Shown: positions 26,376-37,990 of the stretch, piece by piece
How positions within the stretch are numbered: position 1 is the stretch's first letter
Layout of the letters: every line of letters begins with the position of its first letter
NCBI GenBank assembly: GCA_018907035.1
Contig: JACCIC010000063.1
Coordinates: 1,982,501 to 2,046,500, forward strand
Direction: 5' to 3'
From: Sycobia sp. Sy_11
Lineage: Eukaryota > Arthropoda > Insecta > Hymenoptera > Epichrysomallidae
DNA: 64,000 nt
The notes under the pieces: generated by a model
The model's input: only the letters and a program-made list of their open reading frames with translations
What the model was told of the DNA's origin: nothing
Databases searched by the model: none
Position numbers and translations under genes: made by a program

Positions 26376-27954
26376 CCTATAATTGATGATGATCACTTAT
26401 ATACGATTTCGAGTTGTTAGCTAATATGGGAGATAAATGAACAGAAGATCTCCTATGAATAAAAGACAATACTATACATATAATACATCAAAACAGTAGC
26501 ACACTTATATAGTTCCGTTCTGAGCATATTAATGTTCCCAAATTAGAGAATGTGAATTATTACACATTAAATATACTTATATTGAAATACGAGTAGAGAA
26601 GTTTTTAATTTCCTATTCAATAGATTTTGAACTCTATTACGCATGCTATTCAAATACCTCTAAAACATCTGATTGTGTTACATATTAATATTAAAAGCTG
26701 AATTTTTTGAGAAGCCCTGCTGAGCTCGGGACACGAGGTGCCCTGTCGAGTAGAACATCGAGATTTCATCGCTTTTCGTTTCATTCCCTAATGATTTTCA
26801 AGAATTTCAAAGCTCAATAGATTTCACGGCCTGTTTTCCTCCTGCGAAATTTTTCATTCGTGTCAGCATCGGCGCAAAGATTGCGCGCGCCCGCTAATTC
26901 AGGAAGAAGGTTCGTGGGCTCGTATTTAACGGATATCGCAGGACAGAGGGAGAGAGGACGAGAGTTTGTACATCGAGGAAAAAAGTTCGCGCAGAGAGTG
27001 ACATGCGCCCGCATAATGCGCTGCGACGGAGGGGGGCAGTCCATGCTCCGGACGTGGGATCGCGCACCGCGACGGCATCTTACGAGCGTCTACTGGTCGC
27101 AGACTACCGGAAGAAGTGTTCGCGCAGATGCGGCTCAGACTCGTCTGCGCCAAAATCTAATGCCGTAGGGGAGAAGAACGTGCGGGGTCGGCTTTTGATA
27201 CCGGTAGCTGCCTGCGTATTTAAAAAAATCGTTGTAACCGCGAGGCATTGCAATTTATAATTTGACTAAGATTTGGCTAAGATTCAGAGTAGAAAAATGA
27301 TGGTTTTCGAATTATTTATTTATAAAACTGATTAGAACATTGAATAGAATCCAATACTCTTTCTTAGCTTTGTATATTTTTCTTCAATTTATCTTATTAA
27401 TGCAGAACTATTCTTTAGCTACAATTTATACAAATACTATTTATAAAAATTCTTTCATTCCTGTATCATTGTTTAGTAGAAATTAATTTTCTGTAAATGA
27501 AAATTATTTTATTTTTTACGAATAATATTCTTGCAAATTTTATTCCGAAGCGTTATGCAATTTTAATAAATTATACAAGCAAAATGTTACCATAATAATA
27601 TAAACATAATCTGACTTTTGAACTAAATAGTGTTCCATTGAATAAAAGTAAAAATTCATACTTACATACATACATACATGCACATATATTATACACATAT
27701 ACACGTTATATATTATATGTTCTATATAATTTTAATCAAAACCCTTCAATAGTTGTCAGGTGATTTTGATTTTTTAATTTAATTTTAACTTAATAGTATA
27801 TAATTCTGAGACGCATTTAGTCTTTTAAATTTTTATCTACCTTTCACGTAGAAAAAATGTATAATTCTGCAATAGTTTGCTTGTCTCATAGAAAATTTTT
27901 CTCAGTTGCATCTTACTAAAATTCGATGTAAATATATACTGATAAAAACTTATG

Positions 27955-27956
<2 letters not shown>

Positions 27957-28008
<52 letters not shown>
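27957..28008. repeat. (TA)n microsatellite
   Basis: A pure TA tract in AT-rich DNA. Predicted Ile/Tyr repeats across it are artefacts. Confidence 0.9.
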
Positions 28009-28011
<3 letters not shown>

Positions 28012-28407
28012 TTTTACTGTCAAATTGTTTTCCAATAGATGTACATAACATTTTAATAACATCAACTGAAATTTTTTCCATTTACAGTTATAATTACTTT
28101 AAAGCCATGAATCTTTTAGAACGAGAAAAATCAGATCAATTATATAACGGATTCATTATATGCATACGTATTTATTCAAGAGTAAAACCACGAAAATTGT
28201 ACATACTTATCTGAATGACAATGCACGTTAAAAAATATCGTATGCATATTGTATTTCTCGTATTTTCCAGATAAGTTTTTGAAACCAATTCGAAATATTG
28301 CATTAATTCTCTCTTTCTCTCTATCTGTCTCGGTGTAGAATACAGCAGACATAAGGGCGGCCACGTGGCTCGAGGGCGCACGCACGCGGGTTAGCCGGTG
28401 CGAGACG

Positions 28408-28580
28408 ATGGCGGCGACCGATAAACTTTTACAAGTGCGCGCAAGTCTTGGAAAGCGTTTGCGCGCGGTTGGTAATAAAATAAGGGCGCCCCGGAAACGC
28501 TCGGTTGCACGCGCGCGATACAAAGCAATGATGCACAGGCCGCTGCGTGAAGAAATCGCGAGCGCAAGAAATGAGCCCAA
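28408..28580 (+). CDS. Speculative basic coding exon (unknown product)
   Basis: An ATG in favourable context (GACGATGGCGG) opens a 57-codon frame beginning MAATDKLLQVRASLGKRL. It is rich in Arg and Lys and has no stop before AAG/GTACAT, a possible splice donor near 28581. The frame continues to a stop at 28617. It lies in a small CpG-rich island. The peptide matches no family I know, and no partner exon is found, so this may be chance. Confidence 0.15.
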
Positions 28581-28789
28581 GGTACATTTACCTAGCCGAT
28601 TTGAATTGTTCGTATAGCTGCGATCATCTCTCTATATAGAAAGTTTGTACTTTTCATGCATAATTACCGTCCTATATATTCTTTTTGTGTTTTTCAGATA
28701 ATTATATAAATCGAATATTATTTACAAAGCCGATTCTATTGCTTTCCATTTACAACAGAATTCAACTGCTGAAAAGGCAATTTTTCCTA

Positions 28790-29054
28790 AACTGAAAAAA
28801 ATATTTTCCGATATCAAGTAAATATTTTCAGATATCAAGTAAATATTTACTTCTTTTGTATCACGTAAATCATTTTCTTAAATTAAGACAATATTCACTA
28901 CATTTAAGAGTATGTGGTTTGATTCAAGTAAATTCTTTTTGCATTAAGTAAATACTTCCTTGATTTAAAAAGATGCTTTCTCAATTTTAGAAAATAATTT
29001 ACTTGGTACAAAACAAGAAAATATTTACTTGATAACAAACATTTTTTCTCAGTG
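28790..29054. mobile_element. Small MITE with TA flanks
   Basis: The 265-bp segment has inverted ends: AACTGAAAAAAAT at the left faces CACTGAGAAAAAAT read inward from the right. The match continues through TATCAAGTAAATATTTTC on both arms. TA flanks both sides (28788-28789 and 29055-29056), as for Tc1/mariner-type insertion. The interior repeats AAGTAAAT and its complement about seven times. It has no coding capacity. Confidence 0.7.
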
Positions 29055-29393
29055 TATGTTAATAATGTTCTTTTAGGAAAACAGTGAACTTTTTGCATCT
29101 TTTAATAAGTAGCAGCCAGTAAACCATATGAAATTTCTTAATCAGCATTCGAAGCAAGGATTAAATAAATATGTGTACTGTGCATATGCTTTTTATAAAG
29201 TTTTGGGTTCTGTAAATTGTACGATTAGGATTCTGTACAATTGTCGAAATTATTTTCTTCTTCTCTCTTCTTTCTTCTCTCTTTTACATTTTTCGCATTA
29301 AAGCTGAGATCATAGCTTTCTATCAAATTAATGGAGTGTAGGTAATCATAGTGCTAAATAAGTTTCGGTATTAATATATGCGCACGCAGAATC

Positions 29394-29440
<47 letters not shown>

Positions 29441-29569
29441 GTATAAAGTGAGAGAGTCACGATTTCCTATATATAGTCAGATAAGTAAATATAAAATTGG
29501 TATAATTACCTGGTAAATGATGAAAAATCGTACCGCTATATTGTAGAAGAATCAATGTTGTATCAAAAG

Positions 29570-29644
<75 letters not shown>
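29055..29644. other. No gene; GA and TA microsatellites
   Basis: AT-rich sequence with a GA tract (29396-29438) and a long TA tract (29573-29643) that leads directly into the Helitron 3' end. Confidence 0.6.
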
Positions 29645-29645
<1 letters not shown>

Positions 29646-29909
29646 TACCATCCCCCGTCTCGGCTTCGCCCGAGATAATAATTTAACCGATTTCATAAAT
29701 AATTCAATAATATCTAAGTAAAAAGTACTCTATATATAAAAATCTATGTTTCTATAAATAATTGATCGTAATTTACCTATCGTCGCATCTGTATAAAAAG
29801 CTGTTTCATTGTAGCCTCCACTTCAAAAAGTTGATATTTTACCGACCATCTTATACAATATATATATATATATATATTAAATACGGCTTCAATGGAGAAA
29901 ATTGTACTT

Positions 29910-30600
29910 TCGAGTTCAAGGGGTAGCAAAAGATGTCCAAGTGTCTCGAGACGACGTTTACAAAGAGTATCATGTTCGGACTATAGGAAATATCTCGGGA
30001 CGACTGCTTTAGAGAGTTTTGTGTTGGGTAGGCAGAATACAATGTCTAGTTATCCCGGGACGACTCTTACTAGGAGTGTGCGTGTTCGAATGATAGAATA
30101 CTAATCTCTTCATAGAAATCGTAATGAGATACCTGAACATCGTTTCCCACTAACTATACACGACACTCCCTGTAGAAGTAGTTCTACAACACCTGGAGAT
30201 CGCATTCTATCATCCGAACACGAAACTCCCCGTAGAAGTTGACCCGATATACCTGAACTTCATTTCTATCAACTAAACACGATACTCCCCGTAGAAATCG
30301 TCCCGAAAAAGCTAGCATCGCTTCCAAACGACTAAACACGATACTCTCCGTAGAAGTCGTTCGGAAAGAGTACCGTCTCAACATGAATCTTCCGATAGAA
30401 GTTGATTTCCTCACATCTGGACGTCGTTTTTCTATCAACTAAATACAATATTCCCCGTACAAATCGCCCAGAGACGCCTGGACATCGCATTCTATCATCC
30501 GAACACACAACTGTCTATAGAAATCGTCTTGAGGCAACGGAATGTCGTAATCAACCGCCCGTACACGCCAATACAATATTTCTCAGTAGAAACCGTATTT
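29910..30600. repeat. Inverted 60-bp minisatellite arrays inside Helitron H1
   Basis: From 30172 the block GTAGAAGT(C/T)GTCCC recurs at 30172, 30232, 30291, 30350, 30395, 30457, 30517 and 30586, so the period is mostly 59-62 bp. Between 29910 and about 30095 the same unit occurs in the opposite orientation, visible as CGGGACGACT and TGTTCGGACTATAG blocks. The array thus switches orientation near 30100. Frames across it are open on both strands, but no start or domain supports a protein. Confidence 0.75.
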
Positions 30601-31008
30601 AAAATGTGTATATATAATATGTACAATATAATATACATACAATATATATTACATATTGCGTCTATTTTCGGTTTTTCAATTAAATACCGTGAAAATTTTC
30701 GTAGTGATGCCAACTGAAATTCAAGCAAAATGGTATGGCGAATAGCATATTTTTTAAGCAGACGATGAATATTTCCTTTTTATGCAGAAGAGACGATATA
30801 TTATATGTATAGTTTCGAGATAGTTGGTAAAAGAACCCTATTTTGCAATCATTTCTTTTGTTCAAACTAAAAAAAACAGTCTCTTGTCATAATTCTGAAG
30901 TTAATATAATTTATAAAAACAAAAATATAATTGTCGTCACAAATTATATTCAGTATGATTTGGCATACAGAACCATTTTATAAGAGAAGGAGAAGAAAAG
31001 ACAGAGAA

Positions 31009-31014
<6 letters not shown>

Positions 31015-31057
<43 letters not shown>

Positions 31058-31066
31058 GAGAGAGGT
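31015..31066. repeat. (GA)n microsatellite within Helitron H1
   Basis: A GA tract found at the same position in Helitrons H2 and H3, so it is an inherited part of the family. Confidence 0.85.
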
Positions 31067-31477
31067 TTTCTCACGTAAGAGAAAATAAAATTTACAAAAA
31101 TCAAAAGATATCCACAAAGGTGTAAGTATAGTGTCAGATATGTGTATGTAGCACCACACCTTCTTTAGGATACGAATCCCAAAGTTGGATATGAACATTC
31201 GTTTGAGCTGGCCTGGTTAATACTTTAAGCGGACTACTTTGAGTTAATGTTCGTGATTCAAGACGCCACCTAGTGGCCGCTGGTCGAACTGATTGTTAAA
31301 ACCATAAACTTAATTTATTGATGAAAGCAAATTGATTTTCAAGAAAAAACATAACCTATATGTCCTTCCCAAGATAATACAGAATCTATATATCAAATTT
31401 CAGAACAATCGGTTCAGTAGTTTTTTCGGTTATCGTGTACAAATAAAAACACGCTTTGTCTTTATAAATTAGTGTGA

Positions 31478-31565
31478 ATATGAATATGAATATGAATGAT
31501 ATGATATGGAGTATGATATGATATGAAGTATGATACGATATAATACGATATGTTATGATATGATA

Positions 31566-31623
<58 letters not shown>

Positions 31624-31976
31624 GAGAACCTAGACTGTATCTTCAAAATTGGTCTAAAGTTATGTAAATATTTAAATATGTTTTTTTTGTACCTCGCATA
31701 CATATATCGCGTGCGCGTGTGTTTGTGGCGAATGAATAATCATCAAATAAACAGCGGCTTAGCAGCGACGCGGCGAAGCATTAAAAATTTCTAACACAGT
31801 GTGTATAAAAAATAATCATTTCCATCAATGTATATATTTCTTTTATATTTTTTAATGAAACTGATCATTTCAAACGCGGCATAGTTTAAGAAGTTCATCA
31901 TCATTTAACAAAAAAAAAAGAATAATTATATGCACATGATGTTATAAGTTTCAACTTTATTTTTAAATATATATAT

Positions 31977-32037
<61 letters not shown>

Positions 32038-32062
32038 ATATATATATCTATCTAATATTACA

Positions 32063-32118
<56 letters not shown>
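31478..32118. repeat. (ATATG)n and (TA)n satellites between Helitrons
   Basis: A degenerate ATATG pentanucleotide array (31478-31568) adjoins the 5' end of H1 and passes into a TA tract (31569-31620). A second TA region (31967-32118) leads into the CTAG end of H3. The short unique piece between them shows no gene. Confidence 0.7.
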
Positions 32119-32515
32119 CTAGCACCCCCCCCCTTATGGCTTCAATCCAGATTATTAATTGAACCGATTTCTTAAAATAAGACGGCTTATTTCAGTATGA
32201 ATAGGAAGGGATAGCGTAAATTGCATATGTTTAAGGCAATATACCTTGTGCCCGAATGCGGGGCTACATACTCGTACTTTTATCTGTTGTATAACGGTAA
32301 ATGTAGCATACCCGAGATAATGCAATGCCCTCAGCGGAGGACAATGGTTAGTTTTAATTTCAACGTTATAGTCTGAGGTTGTAACCTCAGTTTTTCTTGT
32401 ATTACTTATATTCTTCTAAATTAATCAAATACTTTGTTCATATTAATTTTTTATAAATCTATGTGCTTCAAAGTAGCGTCCACTTCAAAAAGCTGATATT
32501 TCGCCGACCATTTAT

Positions 32516-32560
<45 letters not shown>

Positions 32561-32840
32561 TTAGTTAGTATTTTAGCACATTTTTTAAGCGGATGCTAGG
32601 TATCGCCTTTTTATGCAGAAGTGACGATGTATTATATATAAGAGATATATGTTTCGGTGTTTTTAATAAAGTAGCCCTATTTTGTCTTTTTTTTATTCAA
32701 ACTCAATAGAAAAAACATAGCCTTATGTCACTTTTGAAGGTAAGATAACATGTAAAAACAAAAGCTTACTTTGTCGTCACAAATTATGTTTAATATGATT
32801 TGGCATACAAAAATTTTATAAAAAAAAATGCGAAGAGAGG

Positions 32841-32873
<33 letters not shown>

Positions 32874-33235
32874 GTAGCGAGAGAGAGATAGATTTTCGCA
32901 CATAAAAAAAAAATAAAATGTCAAAAGATATCCTAGGTGTGGTAGTTTTAAATTCATCTAAAGAACAAGAAGGATAATATTGACTAAATCACACCCTCTA
33001 CTTTGAGTTGATAGTCGAAAAGACGCCACCTATTGACCGCTGGTGAAACTGACTGCTAAGACCGTTAACATAATTTATTGATGAAAGTAAAACGATTTCC
33101 AATGAAAAACATAGCCTACGTCCTTCCAAAGATAATATAGAATATATATTTTGAATTTCAGAGCAATAGGTTCAGTAGTTTTTTTGTTTAACGTGTACAA
33201 ATCAAAATATGCTTTGTTTTTATAAATTAGTATGA
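32119..33235 (-). mobile_element. Helitron copy H3 (internally deleted)
   Basis: On the minus strand it starts with TCATACTAATTTATAAAA preceded by A (33235) and ends with CTAG followed by T (32119). These are the Helitron A/TC...CTAG/T boundaries. The 3' hairpin is eroded. It keeps the GA tract (32837-32880) and the conserved 5' part (GTTCAGTAGTTTTTTTG) but lacks the minisatellite arrays. It carries no protein gene. Confidence 0.7.
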
Positions 33236-33944
33236 TGTGATATGAAATGATATGATATGATATATAAATGATACATACATACACATATAGCACGAAAATT
33301 AGAATTCGAACCCAGTCATTTATCAATTATAGTTCTTACGTGATTATAACTGGCGATCAAGTTGGCGTTACATTTTAATCATCCGTTGTTCAAATCCATG
33401 TAAGTACGTACGCGTACCGTAATTACATATATTTCACCTGAAAGTCCATATAATCCGTTTGAATACAACGAACATATGAGACGATTCATTACGTATATTG
33501 ACGTATATTGCTACAGATAACTGTAAGCACTGCAGGTTCGCACCAATCGTTACCACTGTAGGTGTTAAGCGGAGCGACAGTGCTCGAAGGTATAAAACGT
33601 AAGGACCGAAATCTATGCATTTAGTACTAAGAGAAACATCAGTACCGTTAAGTTATATAGTTAATTTCTCTTATTGTAATATATATATAGTTCTTGTCTA
33701 TCGATCACGTTGTGTATCATTATTTTTTTAATAAAGATTAAATCAAACCTTAATAATACATTTTCTTCCTGGTTTTATCAACATAATCATTAATTATGAT
33801 CGCGACATATTATAAGTTCAATTTTAGCCCATTTCATCTGTTATAACACAGGCAAAGCGTTGCCTTCAACATCCAGAGACTATTATCTTTATATTGAAAC
33901 GGAACATATAGGAAAATATAGAGAGATATATAGAGGCTCCTATA
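33236..33944. other. No gene; possible solo LTR-like segment
   Basis: About 33557-33770 contains a TATAAAA box (33592), a region like a transcription start and AATAAAG (about 33730). Together these resemble the promoter and polyadenylation layout of an LTR. No copy or target duplication supports this. The rest is AT-rich unique DNA beginning with ATATG repeats next to H3. Confidence 0.3.
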
Positions 33945-33980
33945 CGAGGGTGGATTGATAAGTTTCTGGCCTAGTTAATA
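33945..33980 (+). mobile_element. Orphan mariner terminal inverted repeat
   Basis: CGAGGGTGGATTGATAAGTT follows a TA dinucleotide and matches the inverted right end of the mariner at 35443. It is separated by about 280 bp, including a TA tract (34028-34094), from the mariner's own left TIR at 34228. It marks another insertion or a duplicated end. Confidence 0.65.
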
Positions 33981-34025
33981 ATAGTTAGATTATCGAAATA
34001 GTTAAATTAGATTTTAAGTTATTAG

Positions 34026-34027
<2 letters not shown>

Positions 34028-34094
<67 letters not shown>
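34028..34094. repeat. (TA)n microsatellite
   Basis: A TA tract lying between two mariner left ends. Confidence 0.9.
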
Positions 34095-34227
34095 TATTTT
34101 TTAATAATAAAGAATAGATATAGAATAATTATGTTCTTATTGCCAACAAATAAACTTATAAACTAATTATGTATTAGTTTATATTAATCATTATTATATA
34201 TCTTAGCTATAAGTTAATACATCGAGT

Positions 34228-35443
34228 CCGAGAGTGGATTGATGTTTCCGGCCTGACCAAGAGATGTTGCCACTAGGCTTACCTTGATGTGGCCTTCTAT
34301 AGTACATTTCTTCGATAGCTTGTAGCTATAGTTTCAGTCCGATCACCATGTTCATTTAGGTTTGAGAGCACGCTGAACAAGACGCCTCTCTGTTTTTCGT
34401 AAAAATGGAAAAGCTGGAAAATCGTGCTGTCATCAAATACTTTTATTTGAAGGGACATCCTCCCCATCAGATTCAACCGTTAGACAGTGGGTTTCTAAGT
34501 TTAAAAAGGATCGTGTGAGCACCTTTGATGAACCTGGCTTAGGACGCCCCATTGAGGTCACAGCTCCAGATATGATCGAAAAAATCCATCAAATAGTGTT
34601 GAAAGACGGCAGATGAAAAGTGCGTGAGATAGCTGAGGCCTGTAAGATGTCATATGAACATGTACAAAATATTTTGCATCAACATTTGTATATGGCAAAG
34701 CTCTGTGCAAGATGGGTGCCGAAAATTGATTCAAAAGAACATTTATACCGCCAATTTGGCGTTCTATAAGCGTAATCCAAGCGAATTTTTGTGTCGATTC
34801 GTAACCGTTGATGAAACTTGGATCCACCACTACACTGCTGAAACCAAACAACAGTCTAAACAGTGAACTGGACCAGGGGAACCAACTCCAAAAAAAGCAA
34901 AAACAATTTTTCGGCGAACAAGGTTATGGTCTGTATTTTGGGTTGCAGAGGTATTATATACATTTATTACCTTGAAAAGGGTAAAACTATCACTGGTCAA
35001 TACTACGCAGACTTATTGCAACATTTGAGTCACGAAATGAAAATTAAACGATCTCACCTGGCGAAGAAAAAATCTTGTTTCATCACGATAATGCACCAGT
35101 GCACACGTCCCTTGTTGCGATGGCTAAAATCAATGATCTGAAGTTTGAATTAATGCCGCACCCTTCCTACTTTCCAGACCTAGCCCCGAGTGACTATTAT
35201 CTGTTTCCTAAGCTCAATAAGTGGCTTGGCGGTAAGAGATTTGCGGACAATGAAGAAGTAATCGAAGCTGTAAATGGATATTTTGAGGAGCTTGACGTAT
35301 CTGTTTATAGAGATGGCATTACTAGACTAGAACACCGCTATGAGAAATGTATCAACCTTGGAGGAGATTATGTTGAGAAATAAAAAAATTCTTAAAAACG
35401 TTGTTTTTCTTGGTCAGGCCGGGAACTTATCAATCCACCCTCG
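34228..35443 (+). mobile_element. mariner DNA transposon (inactive)
   Basis: The left TIR (34228, GAGAGTGGATTGATGTTTCC, lacking two bases) pairs with the right TIR ending at 35443, and TA follows at 35444. Both continue into the shared GGCCTGACCAAGA block. The length of about 1.2 kb is normal for mariner. The internal gene is broken (see the transposase entry), so the copy cannot move by itself. Confidence 0.88.
34405..35383 (+). pseudogene. mariner transposase pseudogene
   Basis: The frame starts MEKLENRAVIKYFYLKG, the first helix-turn-helix region. The three catalytic aspartates are all visible: VDETW (34810), HDNAPVH (35087) and PSDYYLFP (35192). The last two are separated by 34 residues, the mariner DD34D signature. 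The protein is broken by a small deletion in the N-terminal region (about 34460), a stop at about 34615, frameshifts near 34660, a stop at 34864 and a further frameshift near 35070. It should bind the TIRs and carry out cut-and-paste at TA, but this copy is dead. Confidence 0.88.
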
Positions 35444-35445
35444 TA

Positions 35446-35737
35446 ATACTTAGAATATTTTGTACAAGGAAGATTTTTACTATTATGATAAATTATTATA
35501 ATTAGACTTGTTGTGTAACGGTTCATTCTGATCTACACATACGACGTTTAATTTATATCTAAAACATAACTAGGAGGATAGATCAGTGTTTCCTTCCTAA
35601 GTTGAAAAGTTAAAAGTTTTTCTATAGGATTGCGAACCAAATCAAATGTTTTTATTGATTATTTGTTGAATAATTAGTTTTCAATAATTATTGGCGGTAG
35701 ATAGCCTTTTTGGTTCAGTTTATTCACACAAAAGTTC
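35446..35737. other. Nothing recognised
   Basis: AT-rich unique DNA between the mariner and a Helitron fragment. No gene, RNA or repeat could be supported. Confidence 0.4.
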
Positions 35738-35924
35738 TCAATTCTTAAAACCATTAACTTAATTTATTGATGAAAATAAAATTATTTTCAATAAAAAACA
35801 TAGCCTATGTCCTTCCCAAGATAATATAGAATCTACATGTCAAATTTCAGAACAATCGGTTCAGTAGTTTTTTCGGTTATTGTGTACAAACAAAAACACG
35901 CTTTGTCTTTATAAATTAATATGA
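35738..35924 (-). mobile_element. Helitron 5'-end fragment H4
   Basis: This keeps only the Helitron 5' terminal 190 bp. On the minus strand it starts TCATATTAATTTATAAAG, preceded by A (35924), and includes the conserved block around GAACAATCGGTTCAGTAG. The 3' hairpin and CTAG end are absent. Confidence 0.65.
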
Positions 35925-36000
35925 TATGAAGTATGATATGATATGATATGATATGATATGGTATGGTATGGTATTATATGATATGATATAATATGAAAAT
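35925..36000. repeat. (ATATG)n satellite adjoining Helitron 5' end
   Basis: An ATATG-type pentanucleotide array starts exactly at the Helitron 5' terminus, as it does next to H1 and H3. Confidence 0.75.
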
Positions 36001-36780
36001 GCATTTTATGAAGTTAAAAAAAAAGAAAAATTTGCCCTTGCACATTTTTATACGACCAATAGAAGTTGAGAAAATTTTTGTTTAATCTTTATTTATTACA
36101 TGCGATTCAATTAACATTTTAACTTGAAATTCGGCAAGGCGTAAATAAACAGGTCCATCTATCTTTACATTTATTAATGCATTCTAAGCGATTATTAATT
36201 ATGTTAAAATGAAATATTTATAAAAATTTTTACGCGTATGATCAGTGAGAGCCGGCGATGACTTGTCTCTCCACGCACCGACATTGCAGCGCCGCCTACT
36301 GAGCATGCGCACATTCGCGCGTACGTTACAGACGGCTCCAGCTACGTTGCTTTCGATCTTAGTTGTAAAATAGAATATCTTATCCATAAAAGCAACTATT
36401 TCGATGATCTTTTTTTAAATTTAACTTTATTTTTTGTAACCTTCATAGTATTCGTGGTTAAAAAACGATAATTCTATTAAATCAAATGTACAATAACATA
36501 AATTAATTATTTTAAACTTTCTTGTGGATTATTTTGCAATTTCAAATTCATTTCAGTTCATCTTGTGTCTTTATATTATACGATTTAAATTTAGTATTAA
36601 ATATTTAGTTTAAAAATCTGATCTTTGCAGCTTTGATTACTATTAATATTCTCTAACTAATGAAATATTGAAGCGAACAGATGTGCTTGTATATAAGCGC
36701 CTCTGAGAAATTGGAACAGTGTCATAACATCGTTAATAATTGTATGTATGGTTTAAATAAAGTGTAGTTCTTCATAAAAT
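36001..36780. other. No gene recognised
   Basis: AT-rich DNA. Between about 36690 and 36770 it has a TATATAAG box, an AATAAAG signal and little else, resembling a short promoter-to-polyadenylation layout. That could be a solo LTR or chance. No open frame is convincing. Confidence 0.3.
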
Positions 36781-37276
36781 CCCGTGTAGAAATTCATTCT
36801 CGAATCTAATTAGTATCGGGTTAGTTTTCCTTATTAAATGTTCGGATCCAGAAGGGAAATCTAGTCTGATCCTAGTTCCTATTTGTCCTACTTTTTATAG
36901 CATTTTATATAGGGAACGAGCTTAGATTTTGGTAGGTATTATTTACAATAACAATTAATAATTATTAATATATTTTTTATACACTAATTATTGTAAATTT
37001 TAATGTTAATCACCTCCGTTTAACATATAAATATTTTATTTCGATGAAAAAAATTCCGACCTCCGCTGAGTATCGAACGCACCACCCTACGATTCGGAAA
37101 CTAACGCATTATGCACTATCCCAAAGCGCAATATGTGGTTATGATACTATATTTTGCATATGATCGTACAACACTTAAGATCATAAAATAATTTTATAAA
37201 CACAAGATAAAACATACATAGTAAATAAATTTTTTAGATTCTTTTTCATGTTGGAAAGATCTGCGGTTGTTTATAC

Positions 37277-37328
<52 letters not shown>

Positions 37329-37534
37329 AACACTTATTTATTTCTAACATCAATAAAAGATAAGCAAATTTTAATAAAGTCGAAAAAGTAATAATTAATA
37401 TAAGACGATTATTAGATGATCGAAGGCAAATCTAACTTGGATCTGGCGAGTATTACCTACATGAGGAAATCATCAGTAATACTGTCTAGGATCTAGTCCG
37501 AACTACGGATATGCCGAGTATATTTCTGCACGGG
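36781..37534 (-). mobile_element. TIR transposon family, copy 7 (internally deleted)
   Basis: Both ends are intact (CCCGTGTAG at 36781, CACGGG at 37534), but the copy is only 754 bp. The AT-rich body between the subterminal block and the cassette is missing (about 36940). So are two of the three 110-bp repeats beyond the TA tract (37285-37325). The tRNA-like cassette (about 37045-37135) remains but is mutated in both boxes. The flanks read AT on both sides, compatible with a 2-bp duplication. Confidence 0.85.
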
Positions 37535-37558
37535 ATAATATAATTTCGAGCTTACAAC

Positions 37559-37990
37559 TTGTTTAACAATTTGCATAGCTCGAAATATTTCGGTTTCGCC
37601 AAAATTTTGACCAACATCAAAGACCCACTATCGCAACAAGAAATAAATAATCCCAGTACAAATGTAACACAAGTTAAAAGCTATGCAAATGCTACTCAAC
37701 CAAAAAAGGATCACGTAATAATCATTGATTCTATCGAAGGTCTGACAATTGACGACTACATTGACGGTCTGGAAAAAATGATAAATGTAAACTCTATAAT
37801 CTCTATATGAAAAATATCCGGGGGAATAGTGTGTGTGTTCCTATCGTATAAAACAGTAGTAGAAAAAATAATTGGTGAAACAATACAAGTTAAAAATATT
37901 GACCTTAAGATTAGACCCTTAATAGAGACAAATAAGTGAGCAGTGATGTCAAATGTACAATCTCATATTCCAAACGAAATACTAGCCACT
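37559..37990 (+). pseudogene. Gag-like ORF1 remnant of the I-like element
   Basis: The frame contains VKSYANATQPKKDHVIIIDS and then GLTIDDYIDGLEKM. This resembles the region of the I/Jockey-type gag that follows the basic linker. It breaks near 37808 and continues in another frame with VVEKIIGETIQVKNIDLKIR until about 37940. The cysteine knuckles that should follow are missing. The sequence jumps to reverse transcriptase at about 37990, a deletion that removes the end of gag and all of the endonuclease. Confidence 0.6.

Larger units (their letters stand above)
25786..28787. other. No recognised protein gene; SINE, CpG islands, TA tract
   Basis: Apart from the SINE head near 26300, the stretch is AT-rich. 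There is a CpG-rich island at 26800-27260, whose overlapping open frames I cannot assign, a TA tract at 27957-28008 and a second CpG-rich island at 28350-28600. Confidence 0.4.
29645..31477 (-). mobile_element. Helitron copy H1 (non-autonomous)
   Basis: Read on the minus strand, the 3' end is a stem-loop CTCGGGCGAAGCCGAG followed ten bases later by GTAG, a one-base variant of the CTAG end seen in H2 and H3. The 5' end is TCACACTAATTTATAAAG at about 31477. Helitrons are rolling-circle transposons defined by a 5' TC, a 3' hairpin and CTRR. The interior holds inverted arrays of a 60-bp minisatellite (29910-30600) and a GA tract (31015-31066). No Rep/helicase gene is present, so it depends on another copy for movement. 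Confidence 0.75.

Noticed and set aside
31569..32118. Centromeric or other satellite DNA
   Set aside because: The arrays are short TA and ATATG tracts tied to Helitron ends, with no higher-order repeat.
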